64,000 nucleotides of DNA from Commensalibacter papalotli. GTDB taxonomy: Bacteria; Pseudomonadota; Alphaproteobacteria; Acetobacterales; Acetobacteraceae. Shown here piece after piece: positions 48,334-57,348 of this stretch. The stretch is taken from assembly GCF_947179115.1 (NCBI RefSeq), contig NZ_CAMXCI010000001.1:1054001-1118000 (forward strand). The letters run 5' to 3'. Position numbers and translations under genes: made by a program. The first letter of the stretch is position 1. Every line of letters begins with the position of its first letter. Under the pieces are notes generated by a model that did not search any database, was not told the DNA's origin, and was given only the letters and a program-made list of their open reading frames with translations.

Positions 48334-48525
48334 TGAGATGGGCTTCTTACTCTATTACCTTTTGTAGAATTGTTACTTTCAATTCCAATCGACTATATGT
48401 AACACTTAAAATATTCTTACTAAATCCAAAAACAAGACTATAGAACATTTTTATCATTAACACTTCACTTATTATTAAGCTAGAATACAATTTATTTTGT
48501 TAAAACATCTTTTGGTCCATGATTT

Positions 48526-49326
48526 ATGCAATCGCTCTCTTCTTCATCTTCTCTTATACACCATAAATCAAAAAAAACATCTGATGGAACGCTTCTTGAA
48601 GGAAAGATTCTTTATAAACAATATCAAGAAGGTTACCGTACTGCTCTAGAACCCATTTTAATGGCTGCCGCAATTCCTGCCAAAGCAGGGCAAACTATTA
48701 TTGAAGGGGGTTGTGGTGCTGGAGCGGGATTAATGTGTTTGCATCACCGTGTTCCTAATATTTCTGGTATAGGTTTTGAACAGCATCCTGAAATGATAGC
48801 CTTAGCTAATGAGAATTTTCAACTCAACGAAATGAATAGTTTAAAAGCTATCGAAATCACTTTACCTAAACTTCCAAAACGCCCTTTTGACTTTTTACCC
48901 CAAGGGCAAGAACATGTAGATCATGTTTTTTCTAATCCTCCTTGGCACTCATATAATAGTTGTCCCTCTCCTGATCCCAAGAAGGATTTAGCCAAAAGAT
49001 TACCTAAAGGCTTCTTGTCTGAGTGGATTTATGCGCTCAGTCGTCCTTTACGCCAAGGTGGAACCTTAACATTGGCACTTTCTGTCTCATTATATGCAGA
49101 AGCAAGTGCTGTAATGCATCATTACAAGCTGGGGTCACTAATTTTATTTCCCTTATGGCCGAAAGTAAATCGTCCTCCACGCATTATTTTACTTCAGGGA
49201 CGTATGGGTTCCACTGGTGGTAGCCATATCGCCCCTGGACTAGTTTTGCATGAGGATAATGGAAATTTCACCACAGAGGCTAATCATATACTTAAAGATG
49301 GAAAAATGCTTTGCTTACTACCCTAA
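48526..49326 (+). CDS. N6-adenine methyltransferase, TrmN6-like
   Basis: A class I SAM methyltransferase of 266 residues. SAM-binding motif I is TIIEGGCGAGAGLMCLHHRV, motif II FEQHPEMIALANENF and the catalytic NPPW (VFSNPPWHSY), typical of enzymes that methylate N6 of adenine. The YKQYQEGYRTALEPILMAA segment fits the tRNA1(Val) A37 enzyme group (TrmN6/YfiC) better than protein or DNA methylases. Function is by family; no partner gene is adjacent. Confidence 0.85.
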   Translation: MQSLSSSSSLIHHKSKKTSDGTLLEGKILYKQYQEGYRTALEPILMAAAIPAKAGQTIIEGGCGAGAGLMCLHHRVPNISGIGFEQHPEMIALANENFQLNEMNSLKAIEITLPKLPKRPFDFLPQGQEHVDHVFSNPPWHSYNSCPSPDPKKDLAKRLPKGFLSEWIYALSRPLRQGGTLTLALSVSLYAEASAVMHHYKLGSLILFPLWPKVNRPPRIILLQGRMGSTGGSHIAPGLVLHEDNGNFTTEANHILKDGKMLCLLP

Positions 49327-49415
49327 ACAAGTTAAAATTAGAACAATAGTCATAAGGTTAAGATTCGCAAAACATGTAAAGAAGGCCAATCAGATAAATA
49401 TTCCCAAACCTATAA

Positions 49416-49472
49416 AAACTATATATAGTATCTTTACATTATTTTATATACCATATACACAATATCTACCCG
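49416..49472 (+). promoter_or_regulatory. Candidate NrdR boxes ahead of nrdB
   Basis: AAACTATATATAGTAT (49416-49431) matches the recalled NrdR consensus ACACWATATATWGTGT at 14 of 16 positions. A second half-match ACACAATAT starts at 49457, its centre 41 bases away, about four helical turns. They lie 125-180 bases before the nrdB start. Confidence 0.5.
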
Positions 49473-49596
49473 ATAATTTATCATTAGCATAAAAGCAATT
49501 GGCGATAGTTACGCCCTCGTAGATTGATTTTTCTTTGGTTGTTCACCATGTTGCATGAATAAATAACCAAAGAAAGATCCACAAAGGAGAAGTTTG

Positions 49597-50607
49597 TTGA
49601 GTAACAACATAAAAGACACCACGAAACCCCATAATTTAATGACTTATAATCCCGTTTATAAGCCTTTTCATTATCCATGGGCCTATGAAGCATGGTCAAC
49701 TCAACAACGCCTTCACTGGATTCCAGAAGAAGTCGCTTTGGCAGAAGATGTTAAAGATTGGCATAAAAACCTCAACGATTCAGAAAGAAATTTGATTACA
49801 CAAATTTTTCGTTTTTTTACCCAGTCAGACGTTGAAGTTAATAATGTCTATATGAAATATTATAGTCAGGTCTTTAAACCCATTGAAGTTCTGATGATGC
49901 TTGCTGCATTTTCTAATATTGAGACGATTCATATTGCTGCTTATAGTTATCTTTTGGATACAATTGGCATGCCAGAAGTCGAATATTCTGCATTTTTAAA
50001 TTATAAAGAAATGAAGGATAAATATGACTATATGCAGAGTTTCAACGTTGATAGCCCCTATGAAATTGCCAAAACAATGGCTGTATTTGGCGCATTTACA
50101 GAAGGGTTACAACTTTTTGCATCTTTTGCGATTTTGATGAATTTTCCACGCTTTAACAAGCTTAAAGGAATGGGACAAATCGTTTCATGGTCTGTGCGCG
50201 ATGAAACTTTACATTGCTTATCCATCATCAAATTATTCCGTACGTTTATTCAAGAAAATCCATCTTTATGGACACCTGAATTCCAACAAGAATTACGCGA
50301 TATTTGCGCAACCATTGTGGAACATGAAGATGCTTTTATCGATCTTGCTTTTGAAATGGGCGACGTAGAAGGTCTAGATGCTGAAACGGTTAAACAATAT
50401 ATTCGTTTCATTGCCAATCGTCGTTTAACCCAACTTGGGGTTGATATACTTTATGATATTCATAAAAATCCACTCCCATGGATGGATGAGATGTTAAACG
50501 CAGTTGAGCATACCAATTTCTTTGAAAACCGCTCTACTGAATATAGCCGTGCTGCAACCCAGGGAACTTGGGAAGATGCGTTTGAAGATATGATTTTAGA
50601 AGGTTAG
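49597..50607 (+). CDS. nrdB: Ribonucleotide reductase class I, beta subunit (TTG start)
   Basis: NrdB carries the diiron-tyrosyl radical for class I ribonucleotide reductase. The radical-site pattern E-x-x-H-x-x-x-Y is visible in NIETIHIAAYSYLL, and a second ligand set in VRDETLHCLSI. With AAAGGAG seven bases ahead, the TTG at 49597 is favoured over the adjacent TTG (49594); the first ATG (49639) has no ribosome site. There is no ATP-cone. It faces nrdA across an aldo/keto reductase gene, so the two subunits are made from separate transcripts. Confidence 0.95.
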   Translation: MSNNIKDTTKPHNLMTYNPVYKPFHYPWAYEAWSTQQRLHWIPEEVALAEDVKDWHKNLNDSERNLITQIFRFFTQSDVEVNNVYMKYYSQVFKPIEVLMMLAAFSNIETIHIAAYSYLLDTIGMPEVEYSAFLNYKEMKDKYDYMQSFNVDSPYEIAKTMAVFGAFTEGLQLFASFAILMNFPRFNKLKGMGQIVSWSVRDETLHCLSIIKLFRTFIQENPSLWTPEFQQELRDICATIVEHEDAFIDLAFEMGDVEGLDAETVKQYIRFIANRRLTQLGVDILYDIHKNPLPWMDEMLNAVEHTNFFENRSTEYSRAATQGTWEDAFEDMILEG

Positions 50608-50613
50608 TATTAT

Positions 50614-50647
50614 AAAAAAGAGGTTAGTTTAAATAACCTCTTTTTTT
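50614..50647. terminator. Strong bidirectional terminator after nrdB
   Basis: AAAAAAGAGGTTA pairs with TAACCTCTTTTTT around GTTTAAA; the T-run serves the plus strand and the A-run the minus strand. It lies between convergent nrdB and the aldo/keto reductase gene. Confidence 0.9.
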
Positions 50648-50659
50648 ATTTATATGATC

Positions 50660-51499
50660 TTAAAACTCTTCATATCGTGATGGATCCTGATCTTTTAACC
50701 GTCCATCAGGCCTGTCTAATTCTTTGATTTTGGCCATATCAGCTTCAGTTAATGCAAAATCAAATAATGCTAGATTGTTTTTTTGCCTTTCATCAGAGGT
50801 CGCTTTCGGAATAGGCATAGCCCCTAATTGCACATGCCAACGCAAGATAATTTGAGCGGTAGACCTTTGATGTTGCTTGGCAATTTCTTGGATAATTGGA
50901 TTCTCCAACATACTACTTGCCCTACCAATTGGGCTCCATGATTGCGTTATAATTCCCAACTTTTTATTATAAGCACGTTGTGTTTCTTGAGAAAAATAAG
51001 GGTGTAATTCTATTTGATTAATACAAGGGGTAATTCCCGTTTCTTTAATAATAGTATCCAAATGCTCTGGTAAAAAATTACATACTCCAATCGATTTAAT
51101 CATCCCTCTTTTTTGCGCTTCAATCAAAGCCTGCCAAGCCTCCACATAATTTCCTGTAATGGGGTTGGGCCAATGAATTAAATAAAAATCATAATACTCT
51201 AATTGAGCTCTATATAAAGACTCCTCAATAGTGAGCAACGCTCTATCATATTGATGATGCCGTCCAGGAAGTTTAGAGGTGACCTGTATTTTCTCTCTAG
51301 CAAGACCACATTGACGAACAGCTTCCCCCACTGTCCCTTCATTTTCATAATTAAATGCAGAATCTAAAAAATGATATCCGTTATGAATCGCTCTAACAAT
51401 ATCTTTGGCACCTTGTCTGCCATTTAACTTGTAAGTACCAAATCCAACAGCAGGAATTGTCGTTCCATCATTCAAAATAAGCTTTGGAATAGCAGTCAT
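50660..51499 (-). CDS. Aldo/keto reductase
   Basis: A 279-residue NADPH-dependent oxidoreductase of the AKR5-like group. The catalytic tetrad is in DSAFNYENEGTVGEAV (Asp and Tyr), TSKLPG (Lys) and LIHWPNP (His); the NADPH loop ends IPKATSDERQKNN. Such enzymes act on 2,5-diketo-gluconate, methylglyoxal and other carbonyls; sugar-acid reduction would suit an acetic acid bacterium, but the substrate is not known. It is downstream of nrdA but a terminator lies between. Confidence 0.92.
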   Translation of the reverse strand: MTAIPKLILNDGTTIPAVGFGTYKLNGRQGAKDIVRAIHNGYHFLDSAFNYENEGTVGEAVRQCGLAREKIQVTSKLPGRHHQYDRALLTIEESLYRAQLEYYDFYLIHWPNPITGNYVEAWQALIEAQKRGMIKSIGVCNFLPEHLDTIIKETGITPCINQIELHPYFSQETQRAYNKKLGIITQSWSPIGRASSMLENPIIQEIAKQHQRSTAQIILRWHVQLGAMPIPKATSDERQKNNLALFDFALTEADMAKIKELDRPDGRLKDQDPSRYEEF

Positions 51500-51554
51500 C
51501 TCTTATCCTTTCTATTATGATAAATTTTTATATTTCTAGTTATCAGAGTAAAAG

Positions 51555-51591
51555 AAAACCCCTTATCTAACATTAAAGATAAGGGGTTTTT
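51555..51591 (-). terminator. Rho-independent terminator after nrdA
   Basis: AAAACCCCTTATCT pairs perfectly with AGATAAGGGGTTTT over 14 bp around an 8-base loop, with TTTT then CTTTT on the minus strand. It lies between nrdA and the aldo/keto reductase gene. Confidence 0.88.
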
Positions 51592-51614
51592 ATAAAATTA
51601 CAAAGAATTAAAGT

Positions 51615-53537
51615 CTATTGACAAGATAGGCACTCTTCATAATCTGTCGTTGTATTCCCATCAATTGGTGTTGATGGCGTAATCGGAGATAAAACATCCA
51701 TCTTTACCGCAACATTACTGACGTCATCTGCACGTTGTAAGGATAATGAGCGACAATAATATAAAGATTTCACCCCTTTTTTCCATGCTTGATAATGAAT
51801 TTGATGTAAATCACGTTTATGAATGTCTGCTGGCACGAATAAATTAACAGATTGAGACTGACAAATAAACGGCGAGCGATCTGCTGCATGTTCAATAATC
51901 CAGCGTTGATCAAGTTCAAATGCTGTCTTAAAAACATCTTTTTCATCTTGAGTTAAAAATTCTAAATTCTGAACACTGCCTTTGTTCAACGTGATAGAAG
52001 ACCAAACCTCATCTGTGTCTTGTCCTTTGCTTTGCAATAATGCTCTCAAATGACGATTACGCACGATAAAGGACCCTGATAATGTTTTTTGCAAGAAGAC
52101 ATTGGCATTAATCGGTTCTATTCCTGGACTGGCATTTCCCGCAATAATAGAAATAGAAGCCGTTGGTGCAATTGCCATTTTATTTGAAAAGCGTTCGTTA
52201 ATTCCATAATCTTCAGCATCAGGACACGGGCCACGTTCTTCGGCTAGCATCACAGAGGCTTTATCCGCTTGAGCACGAATATGTTGGAACATTTTTTTAT
52301 TCCAAACTTTGGCCATCGCACTTTCAAAAGGAATATTCTTGGCTTGCAAGAAAGAATGAAAACCCATAACGCCCATACCAACTGAACGTTCACGAGACGC
52401 TGCATAACGAGCGCGTGCCATTTCATCTGGCGCGTTATTGATAAAATCTTGTAAGACATTGTCCAAAAATAACATGACATCTGGAATAAACTGAGGAACA
52501 TTATTCCATTGATCCCAATATTCTAGATTTAAAGAAGACAAACAACAAACAGCTGTTCTTTCTTCACCTTTATGATCTATTCCAGTTGGTAATGTAATTT
52601 CAGCACAGAGATTCGAAGTTTTAACTTCAAGTCCAGCTAATTTATGATGTTCTGGACGTGCATTATTAACGGTATCTGAATAAACAATATATGGTTCGCC
52701 CTGTTCAATACGTGTGGTTAGCAATCTGATCCACAAAGAACGTGCTGAAACTTTACGAATCACTGATTGATCTTTAGGGGACAATAACGCCCACTCTTCA
52801 TTTTTTTCTACAGCGCGCATAAAAGCATCAGAAACCAATACACCATGATGTAAATTCAATGCTTTACGATTAGGATCCCCCCCTGTAGGGCGACGTAATT
52901 CGATAAATTCTTCAATCTCAGGATGCCAAACAGGCAAATACACAGCAGCTGAACCACGACGTAAAGAGCCTTGGCTGATTGCCAACGTTAAGCTATCCAT
53001 CACGCGAATAAACGGAATCACTCCTGAGGTTTTACCATTCCGTTTAACATTTTCACCAATTGAACGCAGATTCCCCCAGTAAGAACCAATTCCACCGCCA
53101 CGAGAAGCAAGCCAAACATTTTCGTTCCACAGCTCAACAATACCTTTAAGGCTGTCTTCTGCTTCGTTCAAAAAGCAAGAAATCGGCAAACCACGAGAAG
53201 TTCCCCCATTTGATAGTACTGGCGTTGCAGGCATAAACCAATGTTGAGACATATAGTCATAAAGACGTTGTGCATGCCCTGCGTCACTACCGTAATAAGA
53301 AGCAACACGTGCAAATAAATCTTGATAAGACTCCCCTTCCATCAAATAGCGATCATCCAATGTCGCTTTACCAAAAGGGGTTAACAAATCATCACGAGAA
53401 TGATTAAGTTTTACCTGATATCGCCCATAAAGCTGAACGTTCCCAGCCAACGCATCAGTAAAGTCAAACGTGGATTGTTCAACTTTACTTCTTACTGTTA
53501 CAGAGGGCTTTTTTTCAAGTACATCAACAGGACTCAC
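51615..53537 (-). CDS. nrdA: Ribonucleotide reductase class I, alpha subunit without ATP-cone (GTG start)
   Basis: NrdA reduces ribonucleoside diphosphates. The 640-residue protein keeps the catalytic groups: PISCFLNEAED (first redox Cys), TSNLCAEITLP (N-x-C-x-E radical site), VCCLSSLNLE (second redox Cys), SLYYCRS (Tyr pair) and the C-terminal shuttle CLSC. The N-terminus starts directly with the alpha domain (GRYQVKLNHSRDD), lacking the ATP-cone of E. coli NrdA, so overall activity control by dATP is probably absent. GTG start with GAGG nine bases ahead. Confidence 0.94.
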   Translation of the reverse strand: MSPVDVLEKKPSVTVRSKVEQSTFDFTDALAGNVQLYGRYQVKLNHSRDDLLTPFGKATLDDRYLMEGESYQDLFARVASYYGSDAGHAQRLYDYMSQHWFMPATPVLSNGGTSRGLPISCFLNEAEDSLKGIVELWNENVWLASRGGGIGSYWGNLRSIGENVKRNGKTSGVIPFIRVMDSLTLAISQGSLRRGSAAVYLPVWHPEIEEFIELRRPTGGDPNRKALNLHHGVLVSDAFMRAVEKNEEWALLSPKDQSVIRKVSARSLWIRLLTTRIEQGEPYIVYSDTVNNARPEHHKLAGLEVKTSNLCAEITLPTGIDHKGEERTAVCCLSSLNLEYWDQWNNVPQFIPDVMLFLDNVLQDFINNAPDEMARARYAASRERSVGMGVMGFHSFLQAKNIPFESAMAKVWNKKMFQHIRAQADKASVMLAEERGPCPDAEDYGINERFSNKMAIAPTASISIIAGNASPGIEPINANVFLQKTLSGSFIVRNRHLRALLQSKGQDTDEVWSSITLNKGSVQNLEFLTQDEKDVFKTAFELDQRWIIEHAADRSPFICQSQSVNLFVPADIHKRDLHQIHYQAWKKGVKSLYYCRSLSLQRADDVSNVAVKMDVLSPITPSTPIDGNTTTDYEECLSCQ

Positions 53538-53625
53538 GTCTCATATCCTCGCAAAACAAGATTAAGGGCTTAAGGGTTTGTTATCCCTAACGATACACCA
53601 TAAATTGTTAAATGAAATGGTTAAT

Positions 53626-53673
53626 TTTCTATATCTAGTATATTTAAAGATTATAAATATCTATATGATGATA
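53626..53673 (-). promoter_or_regulatory. Candidate NrdR boxes ahead of nrdA
   Basis: Minus-strand ATACTAGATATAGAAA (53626-53641) matches the recalled NrdR consensus at 11 of 16 positions. A weaker CTATATGATG-centred site follows at 53658-53673, centres 32 bases apart, which is the usual spacing of paired NrdR boxes. The core ACTA-N-ATATAG is shared with the nrdB upstream box. Confidence 0.4.
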
Positions 53674-53817
53674 TAAAATCAACAAAACAATAGTCTTGAC
53701 AGGAAATATTTTTATTCGTGTGTGGTTATGACACAAGCTAAATTTACTCTACAAACACGATAAAACAAGAGCTGTCTCCATTATGTATAACTGAATCAAA
53801 AAAATAGAAAGTTACTA

Positions 53818-54162
53818 TCAATTTTTATATGCTAAATTTTGATCAATTTTTTCTTTATGAATAATTTTTACTAAAGTCCAATACTGTCCAAACCGATCTG
53901 TAACCACTGGATGTTTACTCAAATCTGTATCCTTAACATACAACTGATATCTATATCCTTTTTCTCGTTTGAACCCTTCAATTGAAATATATAAAAAATC
54001 CCATTTTGCTTCTTGTGGCTCGCTGGGATTTGTAGAATTCAGCTTTTTAATTTGCATACACTTTTCCATTAGTCCCATCCATCCTTCACACGGGACTATT
54101 TCTGGAGACAACATAATCGTATAATGGTTGGAGGGGCAATCATTATGACAAGCACTTAACAT
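53818..54162 (-). pseudogene. DUF4377-like lipoprotein with interrupted signal peptide
   Basis: The remaining frame (114 residues from ATG 54162) begins MLSACHNDC, i.e. at a lipobox. The body (GWMGLMEKCMQIKK, WDFLYISIEGFKREKGYRYQ, YWTLVKIIHKEK) matches the pattern of DUF4377 proteins as I remember them. Reading the same frame upstream gives MNKLL (ATG 54207), a TAA stop at 54190-54192, then FCSLFVFFVMLSAC: a typical lipoprotein signal cut by one nonsense codon. As it stands the product would lack an export signal unless start is at the internal ATG with leaky export. Confidence 0.7.
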
Positions 54163-54207
54163 AACAAAAAATACAAATAACGAGCAAAATTATAATAGTT
54201 TATTCAT
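54163..54207 (-). other. Broken signal-peptide coding segment with in-frame TAA
   Basis: In frame with the downstream lipoprotein body: ATG AAT AAA CTA TTA, TAA, then a hydrophobic run ending VMLSAC. A single base change in the TAA would restore a full lipoprotein signal of about 20 residues. Confidence 0.65.
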
Positions 54208-54259
54208 TGTATTTCTATTCTTTTATACACAAAATTTTTAATATATTTTTAAATAATAA

Positions 54260-54304
54260 AATTAAGACTTACTTAATTATTGAAATATTAAGTAAGTCTT
54301 AATT
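54260..54304 (-). terminator. 18-bp perfect hairpin after guaA
   Basis: AATTAAGACTTACTTAAT pairs with ATTAAGTAAGTCTTAATT without mismatch around a 9-base loop, followed on the minus strand by TTATTATTTAAA. It is a strong candidate terminator for guaA and would also insulate the broken lipoprotein gene. Confidence 0.8.
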
Positions 54305-54335
54305 AAATCAACTGTATTCTTATATAAAAAAAACC

Positions 54336-55913
54336 TTATTCCCACTCAATGGTTCCTGGTGGTTTTGAGGTAATATCATACGTCACACGATTAACACCAC
54401 GGACTTCATTCACAATACGCCCAGCAACTCTGGTTAAGAACGCCATATCGAATGGATAGACATCAGCCGTCATCCCATCAACACTGGTTACGGCGCGTAA
54501 TGCGCAAGCGTGATCGTAAGTACGACCATCACCCATCACACCAACGGTGCGAACAGGGAGCAATACTGCAAAAGCCTGCCAAATGGCATCATATAAACCA
54601 GCACTGCGAATTTCTTCCAGATAAATAGAATCAATTTTACGCAACAAATCCAGTTTATCATTCGTAATATCACTTAGAATTCGAATAGCTAATCCTGGTC
54701 CAGGAAAAGGATGACGACCGACGATATTCTCTGGAATACCCATTTCACGACCAAGGTCACGGACTTCATCTTTAAACAAATCTCGAAGCGGTTCAACCAG
54801 CTGCATATTCATCCGCTCTGGTAACCCACCAACATTATGATGAGATTTAATAGTTACTGATGATCCTGTAACACTGACACTTTCAATCACATCAGGGTAT
54901 AAAGTTCCTTGGGCAAGAAAATCCGCACCACCTAATTTTTTAGCTTCTTCTTCAAAGACTTCAACAAATAAACGACCAATCGTTTTACGTTTAACCTCTG
55001 GATCTTTAACACCCTCTAATTCTTTTAAGAACAGATCAGAAGCATCACGTTTAATCAAAGGAATATTAAACTGCCCTGTAAAGGTTTTAACAACCTCATC
55101 GACCTCACCTTGACGCAACATACCATGATCGACAAAAATACAGGTTAGTTGATCGCCAATCGCTTGGTGTATTAATACTGCTGCTACAGCAGAATCAACA
55201 CCACCAGATAAACCACAAATAACCTTTTTATCCCCAACTTGCTGACGAATTCGTTCGATTTCCAAATCACGAAAACTCGCCATTGTCCAATTTCCACGAC
55301 AACCAGCAATATTATGCGTGAAATTCTTTAACAATGCTGCACCATGAGGTGTATGCACAACTTCTGGATGGAATTGAACCCCGTATAAACGACGACCTTC
55401 ATCAGCAATCATCGCATAAGGCGCACCTTCACTGGTTCCAATAACTTTAAATCCAGGAGGAAGTTTCACAACACGATCCCCATGGCTCATCCATACTTGC
55501 TCACGACTTCCTCTTGCCCATACCCCACGGCATAAAGAGCTATCTTCAACAACATCGACGTGCGCACGACCAAATTCACGATGATCGCTAGATTCGACCT
55601 GTCCCCCTAACTGGTGGCACATTGCTTGTTCGCCATAGCAAATCCCCAAGACAGGGATATTAAGCGCAAAAACTTCATCTGGAATACGAGGAGAATCTTG
55701 ATCCGCAACACTGGCAGGACCGCCTGATAAAATAATACCTTTGGGCGCAAAAGAACGAATCTTTTCATTTTTACTGGTATAAGGCCAAATTTCACAATAA
55801 ACACCACTTTCGCGAACGCGTCGGGCTATTAATTGAGTTACTTGGCTACCGAAATCAAGAATAAGAATCTTTTCTTCGTGTAAAGATTGTTCTAAGTCAC
55901 TTACTTGGGTCAT
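54336..55913 (-). CDS. guaA: GMP synthase (glutamine-hydrolysing)
   Basis: Converts XMP to GMP. Start at the ATG 55913 (MTQVSDLEQSLHEEK) gives 525 residues, the E. coli length; the frame is open 22 codons further to another ATG without a ribosome site. The class I amidotransferase domain has LGICYGEQAMCHQLGG (Cys) and GVQFHPEVVHTP (His, Glu). The ATP-pyrophosphatase domain starts GLSGGVDSAVAAVL, and the C-terminal dimerisation domain ends TYDITSKPPGTIEWE. It stands alone with its own terminator. Confidence 0.97.
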   Translation of the reverse strand: MTQVSDLEQSLHEEKILILDFGSQVTQLIARRVRESGVYCEIWPYTSKNEKIRSFAPKGIILSGGPASVADQDSPRIPDEVFALNIPVLGICYGEQAMCHQLGGQVESSDHREFGRAHVDVVEDSSLCRGVWARGSREQVWMSHGDRVVKLPPGFKVIGTSEGAPYAMIADEGRRLYGVQFHPEVVHTPHGAALLKNFTHNIAGCRGNWTMASFRDLEIERIRQQVGDKKVICGLSGGVDSAVAAVLIHQAIGDQLTCIFVDHGMLRQGEVDEVVKTFTGQFNIPLIKRDASDLFLKELEGVKDPEVKRKTIGRLFVEVFEEEAKKLGGADFLAQGTLYPDVIESVSVTGSSVTIKSHHNVGGLPERMNMQLVEPLRDLFKDEVRDLGREMGIPENIVGRHPFPGPGLAIRILSDITNDKLDLLRKIDSIYLEEIRSAGLYDAIWQAFAVLLPVRTVGVMGDGRTYDHACALRAVTSVDGMTADVYPFDMAFLTRVAGRIVNEVRGVNRVTYDITSKPPGTIEWE

Positions 55914-56089
55914 TATACCAACTTCTTCATTAAACTTTTTTGAAAAAACATGCTTCACTATCAAATAAGCGAAAAACATTCAGATAAAAAGAGAATTATC
56001 TAAAAAATTTTAACTTTCTCGTTTATAAGACTAAATTAATTTGATGTTTTCATACTATAAGTTTTTATTGAATTTTGTCGGAGCTTTCT

Positions 56090-56527
56090 ATGATTAAAAA
56101 GAAAATAAGATATTTTTTTACCAACTCCATGCTTTTAGGGCTTACCTGCCTTGCTTTGAATGCTTGTGGCAGCAAACTTGCAGAAGATCACCCACAAGGT
56201 ATTTGGTTGGGAAAAATGGAAGTTGAACAAGGAACCTGCCCTACCGATAGAATAGCCGCATTACGCGTTGATAAAAAAATGGTTCTTTTTTCCCCTGATA
56301 ATGGTGCTTTGATTCTAAGAGGGGATTTCGATAAAAAACAAAAACCAAGACATTTAGTAGCAAAACTTCATCGAGTAGATATGGATCACAAACCTTATGA
56401 TTTAATTTTCGAAGGTAAAGCAAAAGATGAAAATATTATCGGCACTTATGGAACCCCAGACTGCCGTGCGCACATTACTTTTTATCGCCCCAAACATTAT
56501 GGCTTGTCAGATGCCATCGCACATTAA
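56090..56527 (+). CDS. Lipoprotein of unknown function
   Basis: The 145 residues (ATG 56090, GGAG six bases ahead) have a signal peptide ending LALNAC with Cys26 as acylation site. The mature part starts with GSKLAEDHPQGIWLGKMEVE and includes two further Cys (GTCPTD and TPDCRAH), probably a disulfide, in a small beta-rich domain. No catalytic motif is seen. It is divergent from guaA and upstream of tRNA-Arg. A TTG five codons earlier is open but not preferred. Confidence 0.72.
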   Translation: MIKKKIRYFFTNSMLLGLTCLALNACGSKLAEDHPQGIWLGKMEVEQGTCPTDRIAALRVDKKMVLFSPDNGALILRGDFDKKQKPRHLVAKLHRVDMDHKPYDLIFEGKAKDENIIGTYGTPDCRAHITFYRPKHYGLSDAIAH

Positions 56528-56591
56528 TTAATAAAAATAAAAAAAAGGCTTGCAATCAAAAAAAAGATAAGATACAAGCCTATTTCAAGAC

Positions 56592-56668
56592 GCACCCGTA
56601 GCTCAACTGGATAGAGCACCAGACTACGAATCTGGGGGTTATGGGTTCGATTCCTGTCGGGTGCGCCA
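56592..56668 (+). tRNA. tRNA-Arg (anticodon ACG)
   Basis: A full cloverleaf of 77 bases with encoded CCA. The acceptor stem is GCACCCG/CGGGTGC, the anticodon stem CCAGA/TCTGG holds loop CTACGAA with anticodon ACG at 56626-56628, and GGTTCGATTCC forms the T-arm. A34 would be read as inosine after TadA action, decoding CGU, CGC and CGA. Confidence 0.96.
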
Positions 56669-56808
56669 TTTAAATATCATTTAATTTTAAGTTGATATTT
56701 CTTTAATTTTTCCTTAAAATTTCAAAATAGTGTTATACAGATAATAATTTTTTTGTTATAAAAAAAGTTCTTTGCACCTCTCATGTTAAATACACGGTTG
56801 ATTAGTTA

Positions 56809-57195
56809 ATGATGCTCTCTTCTGCTTCGCTTTTAATCATAGAAGACCAACCAGAAATATGCGATTTACTCGAACTGAGTTTACTAGACAAAGTTGAAAA
56901 AATTTATATTGCGCACTCTGTTACTCAGGCATGTTGCCTACAATCTCAGTTTCGCTTTGATATTGCCATCGTAGATTCTTGCTTACCTGACGGCGACCCT
57001 TATCCTTTGGTTAAAGAACTACTGACGCAACAATGTAAAATCTTATTAATGAGTGGTAATTTCGAGCTTAATAAGCGTCTGGCACAACTCCCTTTGCCCA
57101 AAATTGACAAACCTTTTAGATTACCAACATTAATACAATCCGTTGAGCAAGCCTTTCAAGCTTCTACGGCCGAAGCTTTAAAATCTGCCTCTTAA
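56809..57195 (+). CDS. Single-domain response regulator receiver protein
   Basis: The 128 residues are a lone receiver domain: acidic pair Glu12/Asp13 (IIEDQPE), phosphoryl-accepting Asp56 (IVDSCLPDGD), Ser82 (MSGN) and Lys101 (DKPFRLP). There is no output domain. Two ATGs in tandem (56809, 56812) are possible starts. No histidine kinase is nearby, so the partner is encoded elsewhere; CheY-, DivK- or Spo0F-like relay roles are all possible. A phosphatase of the SixA type at 43299 could belong to the same signalling network, but nothing shows it. Confidence 0.85.
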   Translation: MMLSSASLLIIEDQPEICDLLELSLLDKVEKIYIAHSVTQACCLQSQFRFDIAIVDSCLPDGDPYPLVKELLTQQCKILLMSGNFELNKRLAQLPLPKIDKPFRLPTLIQSVEQAFQASTAEALKSAS

Positions 57196-57348
57196 TCATC
57201 CGCCTGTATTTCTATGCAAAATATAGCCATTACCATAAAGACATCACCCTTTATTATTTGCTGACTACGTCCGCATAAAAATGATCATGTTCTATCTTTA
57301 ATTAAAGGGATAGTACGATCCAAAAAAAGAGGTTTTATAAAGTACTAG

